A program made the translations under genes and the position numbers. DNA of 64,000 nucleotides, taken from NCBI RefSeq assembly GCF_964204645.1, contig NC_134031.1, positions 20,891,307 through 20,955,306 on the forward strand, written 5' to 3'. Below are positions 51,371 to 64,000 of this stretch, one piece after another (position 1 is the stretch's first letter; each line of letters begins with the position of its first letter). Below the pieces are notes generated by a model, which saw nothing but the letters and a program-made list of their open reading frames with translations, was not told where the DNA came from and ran no database searches. This DNA is from Tubulanus polymorphus. Lineage: Eukaryota > Nemertea > Palaeonemertea > Tubulaniformes > Tubulanidae.

Positions 51371-54300
51371 AACCAAGACCTTCATGCTTAGCACCAGCGG
51401 AAATACTTTATTTGTGAAAACTTTTTCATGATATAACATACCTCAAATTAGTTGAATTTATCAGGAAATTGTGCAATCTGAATGAAGCATTGATTTCATA
51501 TCCTTTTTTTGCTGATTTATAAGATTGTTTAGATTTTCCTTTTTACTGTCGTTGAGTCACGGAAAATAATCTCCATATTTCTTGAGCTTGAATACAGACG
51601 ATCTAGGGTCGTCTACGATTTGAAAACCCTGCAAACAAAACCAACTCGGCGATCCTTCGAGATTGAACGAGATTTAAAGAGAAATTTCAAGAATAAGAAA
51701 AAAATAGATACACATCCGTATTAGTTTTACGATTTAAAGACTAAAACTGGATTCGAGTACTGTGCCTGAAACAATAAGGACGGAAACAAGGATTACATTT
51801 CTAATGCAGTATCGATAGACGACGGATATGAGGAATTAATTTCGCCTTAAAATATCAAACACGGCGAAATATTCTAACAACAACAACTTAACGAATATTG
51901 TTAATAAATTGAAACTGTAAAGCCGCGGACACACTGGGCGATTTTACCGGTCTAGTATCTTTCCTACATATAACACAAAGACAGCGTATCACGTTATAGC
52001 AACATTAACATACAGATTCATCAATATATGATAATATGAGAACGCCCGATGTATGTATCTGTAGTTCTAATTGAAATTTAATACGGAAAAGTCATTTATT
52101 ATTTCAACATATATAATTCTACACTGCTGCTGAGCAAGAGAAAACATCGCTTGGTGATGCAGTAATTCAGTTGGTCGGTCACGAGCGTATACATCTGATT
52201 GTAAAGTTCATTACGTATATTTCCGTCTGACCTGATATTTACTCACCAGCAATCCCTCAGCAACAATGGCGTTTACAGGCTATTGGGTACATAAACTAGA
52301 CTTAGTTGAAAGTTGTGGCCTTTCATAGAAGTTAACTTAAAGGTTAAATCCGTACTACATGTTACAACTACTATTATCAGAAATACTTGGAAATGGTTCT
52401 CGACAAGACCGAACCCATTGCTATTTGCAGTGAAGGCATACATTTTTAGAAACACATTTTATGGAAACTTAGAATTGAAGACTCTGTAACTAATGTCTCT
52501 GTGTACAGTTGGCCCATCCCAAAAGTAATTATATACATCGCCCTGCGATCTATGCAGATAGATGATACTTGCAAATGTTCATCGGTCAATTAAGTTTACA
52601 GTTTACAATTTGATCAACAGGCCACCCCAGAGCCCTCGAGCCTAGATCAACTTCAGGTTTATGAATATTTCAGTTAGGAAATGCTGAAATTTAGATATGG
52701 CACACAAACTTCATCATTTGTCCCCGGGACGCGTTCGTGTAAAATGCATATGTGCATGAAGAAATTCATATTCGTACTCTATATCCCCCAAAAATAAGAA
52801 AACAGCAAAACAAACGACCAAACCTCATCACGATCAGCGCCTATTGAGGAAAGAACATTTCCTGTATTGAAGGAAAAGTGAAGATTTAAAAGAATTATAA
52901 TTAAAGTTCATCGCTCCGTACAAATAAGCGCCAAGGCATGAAAACAAAGGTGGATTTGTTTAGAGCTAACTGATTAGGTTTACTCGGTTTATAGGCCTAT
53001 ATCGAAACAGGACTATATGACATGAAAAGTGAGACGATTGTTGGTGGTGACTTCTTTGTGTTTGAATACGCCGCCATTTTGTTCGAGTCGGTTTACTCAT
53101 GGACGGGTAAGAGTTTATACGTAAGTACGTGGTTTACTCAAATCGTTTAGGTTTTCAGAAATATAGTCGTTTTAACGCACGAATTGAACGAATATTTTTC
53201 GTTTTAAACGCATTCAAACGAATGTTGAAAATTTCGCTGAAAACAGTCGCTTCGCTCATGATTTTTTTTTTATTGTCCGAATCAGCCACAATATACAACA
53301 TAACCGTTTACATAAATGGACGAAAAACATGTAATAGTTTATATAAACAAACGTCATAATACATGTATGTACATCAATCTTATTTAGGTTTGGATAATGG
53401 TGGCTATGTGAGGGCTGATTCGGGCTAAGTAAAAAAAGAAAAAATCCATTTTAGCCTTTCCAAATACAAATTATTAATGCAAACTAAAGATAGGGCCGAA
53501 TTTCGTAAACTATGTATTTTTTTAAAATTTTTTCAGATTTGAGATTCCCTACAATAGCTTCACATGTAAATCAATATTTAACTATGTTTCTATATTAAGA
53601 ATCGTATCATGTATCGTATATGATGTATCTATTTTTATAGATCACTCGAATTGTCTTTTGTATTAAGACCAAGAGTTTGTCGAATAAAGTATCATTTCGA
53701 ATTGGCAACACAAACAGCAACACAGTTATTCTTATAGTGATAAGATAATTTTCGAATGTTTTAATACCTGTGACCAGGCACGAACACTATATGAGTCTGG
53801 TGTAGTCTGTGCCCAATCTATTAGTTTCAAATATAATACATCATTTTTCGAGTAGCAAATTACATAGGCCTACTGACGGGGTTTTAGTTAAATTATACGT
53901 TTTTAGTTAACATAAAGACGGACATTGCCATCTTACAGATTCACATTTAGATTCAAATTTATTGGACCAGAAATTATACAATCTATTCGAGCAGAACAGT
54001 TAACAGTTTTACATCATCTTACCACGCCCGGGTGTACATCAGACCTGCATGGCGAAATAGATGTGAAATACGACGCAAGCTAGATGATGTGTTTCAAATA
54101 ATTGTGGTCAATCACACCCTGAGTTGTACGGGATCAAAAGGTAGGATTCGACATTTCCACATCGTCACATCTGTGACCAGAGAAGGATTGATGACGATGC
54201 CTGCAGATATTGTATAGTGATACGGAAGATTAGTGCTCGGGTCACCCCGTTCGATTAGTGTCCATGATGAAGGGGCTCACAAGGGGCCCCTGAATCCGGA

Positions 54301-54521
54301 CCCTGACACCATCAAATTCATACGATCTGATATACCAAATATGAATAGTTCTGTTCTTTCACAAGACGAAATACATTATTCGTGAAATTTTCTGCGAAGA
54401 TAAATCGTTTTGAAGCAATTTTATTATGTCGCTTCCTTATCTTTAAACCCGGTTAAATTATAGTTAGAACGCGGGCGATATCAAAACTACACAGCTTCTT
54501 CTTAACAGGAATTACATTCCA
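51371..54521. other. gene-poor stretch
   Basis: No supported gene. A CGCCGCCATTTTG motif at about 53071 matches the YY1 core found near many metazoan start sites, but no exon follows it. A GGATCC/CCGGACC-rich patch at about 54270-54305 may be another hAT end. Confidence 0.4.
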
Positions 54522-54562
54522 GCGGCGGCGGCGGCGGCGGCAGCGGCAGCAGCAGCAGCGGC
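54522..54562 (+). repeat. GCG/GCA trinucleotide microsatellite
   Basis: A run of GCG triplets passing into GCA triplets (about 13 in all), the only GC-rich microsatellite in an AT-rich region. No exon around it was recognised. Confidence 0.9.
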
Positions 54563-54630
54563 TAGTGGCGATGATTAGCGTCTTTCGCATCCTTTAATCT
54601 CATGTGTTCATTAAGTTTATTAATGCAGCG

Positions 54631-54665
54631 AGCGCTTAACAATTCATGAATAATTGTTGAACGCT
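54631..54665. promoter_or_regulatory. imperfect palindrome in a candidate conserved non-coding block
   Basis: Arms AGCGCTTAACAATT and AATTGTTGAACGCT (12 of 14 complementary) enclose CATGAAT-like spacer sequence. The surrounding 54580-54760 has homeodomain-like TTAAT/ATTAAT sites and no open frame. A regulatory role is inference. Confidence 0.25.
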
Positions 54666-55460
54666 ATTGTGTCCTACCTGGACACCTCCTCGTCTGCACG
54701 ACACCGTGAATTACACTGGAAATTAAAATAATTGTGCTGGGCAGCGATGAAATTACTGAACGTCAGCAGCATCAATTTTTGATCGACGTATTTTATTACA
54801 TTATGATTCGGAATTGAATTAGATGGCGAGTGAACTGCGGGCTCTGTGGGCTAACTTAATTACACCCCAGTGGAGTGTGTGTGAGATTGGTTGTCGTAGG
54901 TTAGTCGATCACGTATTCGTAAAGCGGTCTCTCTCAACACCCGCATTGTCAACTCCTTCGATTTCATATTTCAGACAGCATTATTACTGAAAAGCAAGTT
55001 TTCGCCCGGATTGATCGCACCGATTGCGCTGTTAGCTTAGATCTTATAGATCTGTGACGATGATCGATCAATTTCAATATATCATTTCAGTGTTCAACCA
55101 CTTGGTCACGATCGCGCTATTCTCATCATCTTTAGAATTGAATTCCCGGACACGTTTTCCTGAAACTTTCTCCATCCAGTAACTATTAATACAATTTCCT
55201 CGTAGGTAGTGTCTTAACGATGAAAAAAAACGCATCATCCATTCCGAATGATTACCGCCTTGTCAGGAATTTGTCAACTTGTCGACAATGTCTCCTCGGA
55301 TTACCCCTCTTCCATCACAACTACGTCTACACACCTGACGTAATTGAGTTGAGAAAAAAAACACACAAAAGAACCATAAATTGAGAGGTTTTTCTTTAGT
55401 TCTATTCGGTTTCACATATCTTACCTTCTCTGGGGTTTATAATGTTTATAATTTCGCTTG

Positions 55461-55514
55461 ATGGTTAGGGGCCTGGACTCGTTCTAGAGTCCATGGTTGA
55501 ATTCAAATTCAGAC
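55461..55514 (+). repeat. tRNA-derived SINE head
   Basis: ATGGTTAGGGGCCTGGACTC is a clear A-box with the start of an anticodon arm; TCTAGAGTCC completes the arm; GGTTGAATTCAAATTC is a slightly decayed B-box. No intact acceptor stem is seen, so it is a SINE rather than a tRNA gene. Confidence 0.55.
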
Positions 55515-57717
55515 AAAATCCATCTATTGTAATGTTCGTTTCATAGCGCTGAGGATTTCCCCCCGTACCCAGCTACTGCTGCGATTGAGTACTATAATCG
55601 AATTTTACCATTATATCAACGGGGATTTGATTTAATCAAAGCGTATTTTCTCGCCGCACACACAAAAAAAGATCTGAAATAGTAGCAGATTTACACGTGG
55701 TGCCTGATTAAACGATTGCGATGCGATAGATGGAGATAACACACAACACAGTTGTTCGGGTTGACACTCCCTTAAACCAACAAAAGTCTCTCCGAATGAG
55801 GGATGAATTCTATGATTTTTGCGATTTTAAGTTCGTTGGGAAGTATTTCAGAAACTGGGAAAATATTAATCATTTTTAAGATCATTCCTTTGGTATCGGT
55901 AAAACTCAACAAACAGGAACACCAGTGTTAGTTTCGTGTTTCAAGTTCGGAACAATGGTATCAGCAACACTGAACTCGACGTTCCTGCAACCAATAGATT
56001 TGAATGAAATATTAAATTGGCATTTAGAAAAAAATAAAGAAGTCAATCCGTCATAAAGAATGTGCTTTCCGGTAATCTTACTGGTTCGGTAAAACTACAA
56101 CATCAAGCAGACGCTTCACGCACTAATTAAATAACCAAACTTGATTAACATCTTCGATTTCAGGGCCGTATCTTATCTATAGCGGAGGTCAGGGGATCGG
56201 TAGTTGCCCCCACCCCCAGAACTTTTGGAAAAGTACTATTTTTGCAAATGAAAATATTATTGTTATACCTGCTTCCGAAAATTCAAATGCTAGGATTTGA
56301 ATATTGACACAAAAGCTTGAAAATTAGATTTTATTCATAATCATGTATCGTTGAGCGATACAGTACGTACTTGCTAGACAGTGTTAGATCAAGGCGCACA
56401 GTAAACCCGACATGTTAAATAGTAATCACCATTTTTATATACGCACAAGTAATTTGATACATGAACCATCGGGAAGTTGTTCTGCGACGTTTCCTAGGTT
56501 TATTAAGCTTTCCTTTCGAGTTTCTGGCCGCGTTTGCGCCGCACAATAGCGATATCATATTACCTATATCCGAAAATCTGTAACACGATAGATCCAGACG
56601 CAAGATTTGGATAATAGCGAAAACCTACAAAAATAACCGATTCATGTAGAAATAATAAGCACGAAGATCTTTCTTTCCTGTAGATGACTATTAGAATATA
56701 GTCGAATCGTTGAATAAACTACTCAAGCTCAAGGGAACATTTTCGGATATCATATCATTTTTTTGTTATTATCGTGAGACACATGAACAAAACTCTCAAC
56801 CACACTATCATTAACTTCATTTATGTACATTCGCATTCGTAACATCGTGGTTTCATTTTCCAAACATTTTGCGTTGGCAATCACGTGAATATTGAGAATA
56901 TCGTATGCTAAATAACGTGAATATCGGCTGTTACGTAATAAACCGTCTTTACTGTCTGAGTCTTTACTTGTCGATTGCCACCTAACGATTAACGTCACCA
57001 AAACAAACTTTTTACCGATAAACAAATAAAATTGTCTGAAGAGACGCGATCAAACGGAGACGATTTGACCCTGATCAAACCAGAATCAAATTTGACCCGT
57101 GCCAGAGTCAAAAATGCTCGTGTGATCGCGCGGCTGTATAAATCGTAATGAAGATCACATCACAGAATATTCGGTTTTCTTTAAATGTACAATATTGATT
57201 GGAAAGTCGTTTCTCTTATAATATGATATTTCAAAATTCAATGTTTCTTGATGGCGACTTCAGTAAGAAAGATGTAGCTTAAAAAGTGCCAACAATGATA
57301 GGTTAAAACGTGTTGATATATTCCTGTGCAGGAGGAATGTGATGAGATGTAATTGCGATGATACTACGTGACAATCGACTGATCTAAAAATCCGTCTGAC
57401 GTCTTAATGATCCCTTCCCAAATTATATACAACCCATCTAAAATTCAAACGTTACACGGTAAATCATCGAGAAGCTACATGCCTGGTAATCCAAACAAAA
57501 AATGAGCTTTCGGCTAAAAAAGGACGTAAGGCAGCCATTGAAACTTGTATCACAAAACTCTCAAGTGAATAAGGCCATCCCCGAAGATATGCCTAATATT
57601 TCCCCGTATCTAATGTGAAAATAACTTAAAAACATGCAGCTCATAATTCGTCGCGCAGAATTTTTTAGGTCTATTCAGGCGAATAGACATTTTATTTGCT
57701 AGAGAATAATTCAATAT

Positions 57718-57996
57718 GGGATGTGAACCCCATCGCCGTCTCACTCCGGGGATGTGAACCCCATCGCCGTCTCACTCCGGGGATGTGAACCCCATCGCCG
57801 TCTCACTCCGGGGATGTGAACCCCATCGCCATCTCACTCCGGGGATGTGAACCCCATCGCCGTCTCACTCCGGGGATGTGAACCCCATCGCCGTCTCACT
57901 CCGGGGATGTGAACCCCATCGCCATCTCACTCCGGGGATGTGAACCCCACCGCCGTCTCACTCCGGGGGATGTGAACCCCATCGCCGTCTCACTCC
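57718..57996 (+). repeat. 31-bp minisatellite, nine units
   Basis: Nine units of GGGGATGTGAACCCC followed by ATCGCCGTCTCACTCC. Units differ by CCG/CCA, one ATC/ACC and one G length change. GGGG and CCCC within each unit can pair. Since 31 is not a multiple of three, coding is excluded. Confidence 0.97.
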
Positions 57997-59496
57997 GCAG
58001 TAATCTGTTCTGCAATGAAAAACAATTCTGAGGCATTATACGTGATTCGCCTGAAAATTCCTTCTGTCGAAACCAAAAAAAGAAGCGCTGCTAATCCGAT
58101 AATTCATTCGTGTGCGTCAATGTTTATACTATGATGACCAACTGGAATGGCTCATCCGCCGTGGTGTGCGTGTGTCATTTACAGCAATGATCTTTAATCA
58201 TTGTTCGATCGTATTACTCACAGTACTTAACGCCAGTGAAATGACTCGGTTTTCTTTTTTAGGACGGTCGTCGTCGTTCGATCATTATTGAAGAGGCTAG
58301 TCGAATGTAACCCGATATACAATCAGCTGACAAGGATAACCACGGTGGTGATACTGAGTCACGAAGCCGGCGCGACGACTGAGAGTCTCACATGTTGAGT
58401 GCTCACAATATATTACACTGTTGAGTCTTTCTAGAGGATCGTTGCATGACAAAAAGACAGCAAAATCGCATATGTCTTTTTATTAGATTATTTCTGCGAA
58501 GTCACGTGGTTTATGCAATGCATTATAGGCTATACAAATCTAAAAGCGTAACATAAAAAACCGCTCTCGTGATTTGCGTATCTTCATCGAAAAAACAATG
58601 ACCATCAGAAAGTCCCGAGATAATAATCAGCGACATGGGGCTCATTTCTGTAATGAGGTAATCTCAGATTTCACGAATAATGACAATGAAAACGGATACT
58701 ATTTTTTTTCATATCATTTCATATGCATATTTTTTAAAAGAATAATTTTTTCGAAGAGGATGAACTGTTAAACACGCCGGTGTTTTTTGTAATTAAAGTG
58801 CTGCCCTATTTCATCGGTTTAATGTTCTACCCACGTTAGAAAAAATTTGTAACGAATGCAATTTAATGAATATAATATCAGTCGAAATGGCCCCCGAGTT
58901 CTGCTTCAATGAGTTTTGACACTGATTCCCGGCGGTAAAACCATCCGCATAATCCCGTTTAATTTTTAAAAATATTCGTGTTTACTGAAATCGAAATGTT
59001 ACCTCAATGTAAACAAGTTTCCAAGTAAAATCATGGTGAAACATATTAGTTTATCATTATAAGAAGCTCACATGATCTAGAAAATGTTTATTGAGATATT
59101 ACTGAAATGCTCTACCGAAAGGAGTTGTGTAGCGGGAGTGGGTCCGCGCAGTCGGGTAGACTCTGATGACAGGAGCTCAAAACGGCATCAATATGGCCAG
59201 TATTTACGCAGAACGAGGGTTATAAAATGCCAAACGGGATCGGGAAAACTTGCAATGTGCTTTGCGCAAATTCTATTCACTCCAGTAACATCAAAGAGAA
59301 TTGTAAAAGAAAAATTCCCCTAAGAAAATGTCGCTATTTTTCGAAAGGGGCGAGAAAATAGATGCGCCATTCCTGTAGCTCCGAATCGCTCCTATTATAT
59401 CAGATCGTCTGCTGAGATGTGCGATAGAAGAACTAAAATTTCTTACTCGTGAAAGATCCCGGATTGCACCGTGCAAATAGCACATACATCCCTCGC

Positions 59497-59640
59497 AACA
59501 CGACGCAGTGAAACACGAACTCAAACATGTCTCGGAAACATTGTTCTCCGAAACCATGTTTCTCGTTTCTTGTAAACAGAGAAACTCGCGGAAACAATGT
59601 TTCGGTCTCCTGATGTTTCTGTGTTTCCCTGCGTCGTGTT
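59497..59640. mobile_element. fold-back (inverted-repeat) element
   Basis: AACACGACGCAG at 59497-59508 is perfectly complementary to CTGCGTCGTGTT at 59629-59640. Further complementary blocks lie inward (GGAAACATTGTT against AACAATGTTTC), so most of the 144 bp can fold. A related end (GTTTCCCTGCATTGTG) is seen at about 3940. Confidence 0.6.
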
Positions 59641-60639
59641 CGTCTTGTTTACTTCCCAGAGATTAAGCGATTATGTTTCGCATCTTTCGGCGAGACTAAT
59701 GATGTTTTTACCTGGTCGCAATTATATTTTTCCTCGCAAAATTGTCATAATAGGAAATGCAGTTAGTTTTTGCAACGTAGATTGCGGGTTAATGGTAGGC
59801 ATAAATAGCCGTTTATTCAGTGGAATAAACCGTCCGCATACAGATTCAGGGTCCATTATCTACATCAGGATATAATGCCAATATACTTTATTCCTTTGTA
59901 TAAGAAGCGGTATCATCCGCAATCCTTTACTATACGCATTGTTCATCTGGTCAATTCAAGGCAATTTATGGCTCCAAAAGCTCTTACCTTTATTGCTTTG
60001 TAAATTAATTACGCGACGTCAAATTCTTTTTTTTACATCGAACTACATCGCGTACTGGCTCATCAGTCGCTTCGAGCTGTTTTATATCTGGGAAGGGCGA
60101 TATCCATGTACCCGCTACATCTGCAGTATACTTCTAATTAAGATGATGAGTTCAGAGCGAAGGCGATGGTTATTAGTGTCGCACTTATCGAGCCCTTTCC
60201 TTGTAAGACGACTCGTTCACCGCTTTTACATCAGCTTTTATAGTGTCAAGTGTCACTCGTGTCTAAAAGCTCGACTGTTACGACAACCAACTCCTTATGT
60301 TGATATTTTATCCATGAAAAATGGAGGCAGTTTGCTTCGTGTATTAAGTTTCCATTGCACCCATCAAAGAGCCCAAATATCCAGTGAGTCTCGGTTTCTC
60401 GGCCTCGAGAATATTGTCCATAGTTATGCGGGCTCAGCCGTCTAGGTGTTATGCCTAAAATCTACGAGGAGAAAATGATGCCTTGTTTCTCAAACTCTTC
60501 GGGTCATTAAATCGGTTTCTTCGCCTTATTCGCCATTTATATTCGAGGCCCAAATGATTCAAAACGTACTATAGCTGTCGGGGGACAGTACTTATTTTCT
60601 TATCTTAAGTTGGTGCTGCACCGTCCACGATAGCGATTG

Positions 60640-60905
60640 GCGCAGGGAAATCGGCGTGCGTTGTTGACGCTCTGCGGGTTTTTGCTGGGACGGATATGGT
60701 CGATGTCGGCCTTTGTATTCCAGTCATTGACAGTTTTGGGGAAGAACGAGTTTCTATACTCTTCGGTCTTCGTGTGGATTGTCTGAAGATTGTTGGGATT
60801 ATTAGACCGTGTTTCCTGGTTTGTTTGTCGCTATATTTCTCCTGTCAGGATTTTCTGCATGTAATTTATCCTTAGATCCATTCGTGGTTGTTAGTAGGTC
60901 CAAGA
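60640..60905 (-). mobile_element. relic of a non-LTR retrotransposon (LINE) reverse transcriptase C-terminus
   Basis: A minus-strand reading contains YRNSFFPKTVNDWN followed by a few residues, preceded by polar residues ending in IHTKTEE. SFFP-R/K-T-hydrophobic-x-x-W-N is the signature just after the thumb of CR1/L2-like reverse transcriptases. The reading frame shifts upstream and stops intervene, so the copy is dead and 3'-truncated to about 260 bp. Confidence 0.6.
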
Positions 60906-61648
60906 GGTCTTCATGCTAGGATTGAGCTGCTCATTCAAAAGCATGAAACTGTGATTTTGGGAAAAAATCACCTCAAACCCACCCGACGCTCTTCGCGATG
61001 TCAAGGGCGCCATCTGTCCAAAGTCAGACATAAATAGATTGCCAAATGGAAAAAATGAACTAGCAAATAGACGTAGATACTTCAGACATCATTAATATAC
61101 ACTTCAGTATCTAGTTCCACAGTTGTGAATTAAGAGTTAACTCTAGTGTGAATGCATGAACGCAAACGATTGAGTCCATGGTTAAAATGAGTGTTCATTT
61201 TCGCCTTAACTCACACTGTGGAATCGGTCGCAGCTGTACAAAAACTTCGATAAGGGATCGAACAAGGTCAGGAGGGAAGTGGTCGCAAATACCTAAGTTG
61301 TATTTTCAACTATTCAATGTTGGTTTAGAAGACTCTCCCTTACTCTGCTGTACCGGTCAACCGCACGAGTCGGTGAATCTTTGTGGCAATAGGTTCTTAA
61401 GCGAAGCGGCTCTGAGAAAGTCCGAAACAGAAAGTGAATCAACGCGAGATAATATGAGTTTTTAAGGGATAAAATAATAAATGTATTCAAGCATCCTCAT
61501 ATACATGTGTACATACATCGCTATACAATCAGTTCTTGCATTATCAACTTTCATACACAACATTAACAAACATAAATTAAATATATACTCATTTAAACTC
61601 GCCCCTACACTACACAATAATAATATTCACTGATCAAACAATGCAGGT

Positions 61649-61654
61649 TTTATT
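61649..61654 (-). terminator. poly(A) signal of the right-edge gene
   Basis: TTTATT on the plus strand reads AATAAA on the minus strand, about 185 bases beyond the stop at 61838. Confidence 0.45.
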
Positions 61655-61837
61655 AAAATCTCGTTTCATGGCTTCTTGACATGGCAGCTAGGTAAATACA
61701 TTGCCACTTCTGATATAACGATTTATCGGTTATTACACATTGAGATTATCGTCCAAAATACGAAAAAAAATACTGCCCAATTGTCTAATAAATGATTTCC
61801 TTCTAACAAATAATACATATACAATGTATATGAAGTT

Positions 61838-64000
61838 CTATTGTACTTTACAATCCGGTTCAGTTTCTGTTTGCGGGTTCGTTCGTCTTCCACGTCTACC
61901 AGTTGATACATCAGGCGACCGTTTCAATCGACCGTGAGTTCGAACTCGACTCGCTTCCAGAATCGGTTTTTTCGGACTGTTCGTTATCGTAGACAGCGGC
62001 TGAAAGAGAATGAACCATACAACTTAAAAAATAAACAGTTTAAAAAAAACTTGTTTTCGCGACACGCGTTCAAGATCTGTTGGGATCTACGAAATTCATT
62101 TAGTTTATGAGTGAGCGATATATAATAGGCTTACATCTCTTTCCATGTAATAATCCGTAATAGAATCAGTACAAATTAAAAGTTGAGCCAAGTATTGAAA
62201 TAAGACACATGAGATTTTAATCGGTTTTAAAAGTATTAGTCTCTCTTATGATTGAATCGGATTAAATCGGCTTTTGAGTAACGGAGGCTTGATTAGTTAT
62301 TTAATCTGCCTACGACGTGAATTGGAACTACAATACACAATGTCTAATCAAGGCAGGGCCCCCCTACATTGAAACTCTAACTACCATTGTTACCGAATCA
62401 ACTGAACTGGTATTGTTTCAATTGGATACATTATAGAAATGTAAATAGCTCTTTCGGGCTTGTGTCGCAGGTTTACACAATATGTTGGGTTTGAAAGACG
62501 AATAAACCTCAAATGTGGGCTGAATCAATGTGTAGCATCCGTTCATTACTTCCCCGGTTTAATTAAAAGGATTCACAACGACTAACCTTCACAGTTTCCG
62601 ATGCTGATTGATCTTTAGTTTCCGTAATTGTACATAATGAGGGAGGTGTGGATGGTATCGTGTCCGATTGACGGGCGGTTGACGAACGAGTAATTCGAGA
62701 TGAGTCCGGTTTATCGCACGTCGAAAACAACGAACGCTGCGACGTCTAAAATAAAATAGATACTCAATATATCGACGAGCTTAATTTACTGATCAATTTA
62801 CAATCGATGAAATAATCTGTTCGTGTTGTTAAGATTATTATAGAAAAATCCCACGCTTTAGAATAGAAAGTCTGAAATGTGTGCTTGAGCTGAAATTTAT
62901 TTGATGTTTCGACTTTATCCTAAAAATTCATTTCCAGGATTACCGGGGTTGTAACAAAATTATGAATGCCATCGGGAACAAAAATACCACCAGTAGGCCG
63001 GCCATCTTGATTCTGATCCACAATAACAAAATGACTTCTGAAAATTGCTAAAATTCTCAAAAGGCGATGAATTTTAATGATAACGTACTTTAGTTGCGTT
63101 TGGCGGATCGGTTGAAGAATCGTCTGTCATTGTAGCAGATGGTTTTTTAGAACTTGAACGTAACGCCAGTCGAGAGGTAACAGTTGATCGTCGTATTATC
63201 CCCGGTGATGCCATCACTTTAGGTATATCTGAAAATCCTTACGACAGGAAAAAACAAATATTGAATTATTAACTCAACAAAGAGTACCTTTTTGAAACAT
63301 TTTCCAAGCAAAAATCCCTGGTGCGTAAATTCGGAGCTCAGTTGATTGCATAAGGGGATCTAAATGTTTCAACGCACACTTCTCAAATTTGTCAAATCTT
63401 TTTCACATCATTTATTTTCCACAATTTTTAGCATCAATTTGAACCGTGCTGTTTTGACAGCACAGTGAAGACCAGTCTTAGCGCATGTTGGTTATGTAGT
63501 AAAACTAAGACTAAGATTTAATAAACTTTCAGACTGTTCAAAGCCTTAATAAATCCTCCAATTTTTACCAGCAGCCTTTTTGAGAAGCCTATCAAAATTT
63601 TGGACACCTAATCTACCCTTGTATGAGGAAAATGAATTTGTAAATACAATACCTTTGATAACAACATCGGGTAAACCTTCAGGTACGACATCCGGAGATT
63701 CAATCTCTGATTTCAGTTTTTTCCGATCTTTACCGGGAGTGGCGTCTCTTGCACGTTTACTCGATGGGGGTAATGATGTCACAACTCCAGTATCAAGCTG
63801 CAAAAAGATTATCATATAATATCGATATAATCATATTCATTTGAAAATTTGTCGATATAAGATGAAACTGGCGACGGACGAGGGAATATTCATTCAAAGA
63901 TCTATCCTATAATTATCTAACTACTGGTATGTAATTGTACAGGAATCAGTATTACTGAGACTATTTTTACCTCTGGTATTTTTCTTGAACGAGTAAAATG
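61838..64000 (-). CDS. C-terminal exons of a basic, Ser/Thr-rich, probably nuclear protein (partial)
   Basis: Five minus-strand exons: 64000-63971 (cut by the edge), 63797-63653, 63228-63089, 62745-62587, 61999-61838. All are joined by GT-AG introns in consistent phase and give 211 residues to a TAG at 61840-61838. The chain is low in hydrophobic residues and rich in Ser, Thr, Pro, Lys and Arg. It includes a bipartite nuclear-localisation-like KRARDATPGKDRKKLK and further basic motifs (GIIRRS, GRRGRR, SPKKP). Several SP/TP sites suggest proline-directed phosphorylation. It looks like the disordered tail of a nuclear or mitotic protein; no family is recognised because the folded part lies outside the window. 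Confidence 0.75.

Larger units (their letters stand above)
55515..61648. other. gene-poor stretch
   Basis: No supported host gene. It contains a 31-bp minisatellite, a fold-back element and a LINE relic listed separately, plus a hAT-like single end at about 56163 (CAGGGCCGTATC). The 168-codon frame at 59939-60445 shows no domain, no splice logic and unusual Leu/Arg/Ser composition, and is probably chance. Confidence 0.45.

Noticed and set aside
55461-55514. Possible tRNA gene
   Set aside because: A and B boxes are present but the acceptor and T arms do not pair; better explained as a SINE head.
59939-60445. 168-codon plus-strand frame
   Set aside because: No recognisable domain, no poly(A) or splice logic, and a composition consistent with chance; it lies just before a dead LINE fragment.

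Overview
The window is genomic DNA from a bilaterian invertebrate, most likely a lophotrochozoan. Genes are cut into many short exons by GT-AG introns, coding density is low, and the sequence carries tRNA-derived SINEs, small hAT-type MITEs, long TA arrays and minisatellites. No bacterial, organellar or viral gene was recognised. Species-level assignment is not possible from the sequence alone.

Layout. (1) 1-141: probable C-terminal tail of a plus-strand gene entering from the left. (2) 1574-16726, plus strand: a TRPM cation channel rebuilt from 23 exons whose phases agree throughout (1230 codons from the first recognisable exon). Its 4.2-kb intron between the post-S6 exon and the C-terminal coiled-coil exons holds a complete minus-strand gene (12185-15221). 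That gene encodes a 973-residue protein I cannot assign to a family, with 28 tandem cysteine-bearing 13-residue repeats. (3) 16727-19527: a convergent intergenic region with a SINE, a MITE and a 57-bp minisatellite carrying telomere-like motifs. (4) 19528-29662, minus strand: USP48, rebuilt from 25 exons (1146 residues, phase-consistent). A second array of the same 57-bp minisatellite lies in its first intron. (5) 29663-61837: about 32 kb of gene-poor DNA. It contains an exon for a secreted-type peptide with two tandem cystine-knot cysteine patterns, an unconnected signal-peptide exon, a GPCR-like fragment, a LINE relic, a 31-bp minisatellite, several MITEs and two of the three TA arrays. (6) 61838-64000, minus strand: the last exons of a basic, Ser/Thr-rich, probably nuclear protein running off the right edge.

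TRPM and USP48 are transcribed towards each other and have no evident functional link. The most unusual items are the intron-nested repeat protein, the telomere-motif minisatellite present at two loci 10 kb apart, the double cystine-knot exon, and an 18-bp coding minisatellite next to the USP48 catalytic cysteine. All exon models come from reading splice sites, phase and remembered family motifs; no alignment or expression data were available.
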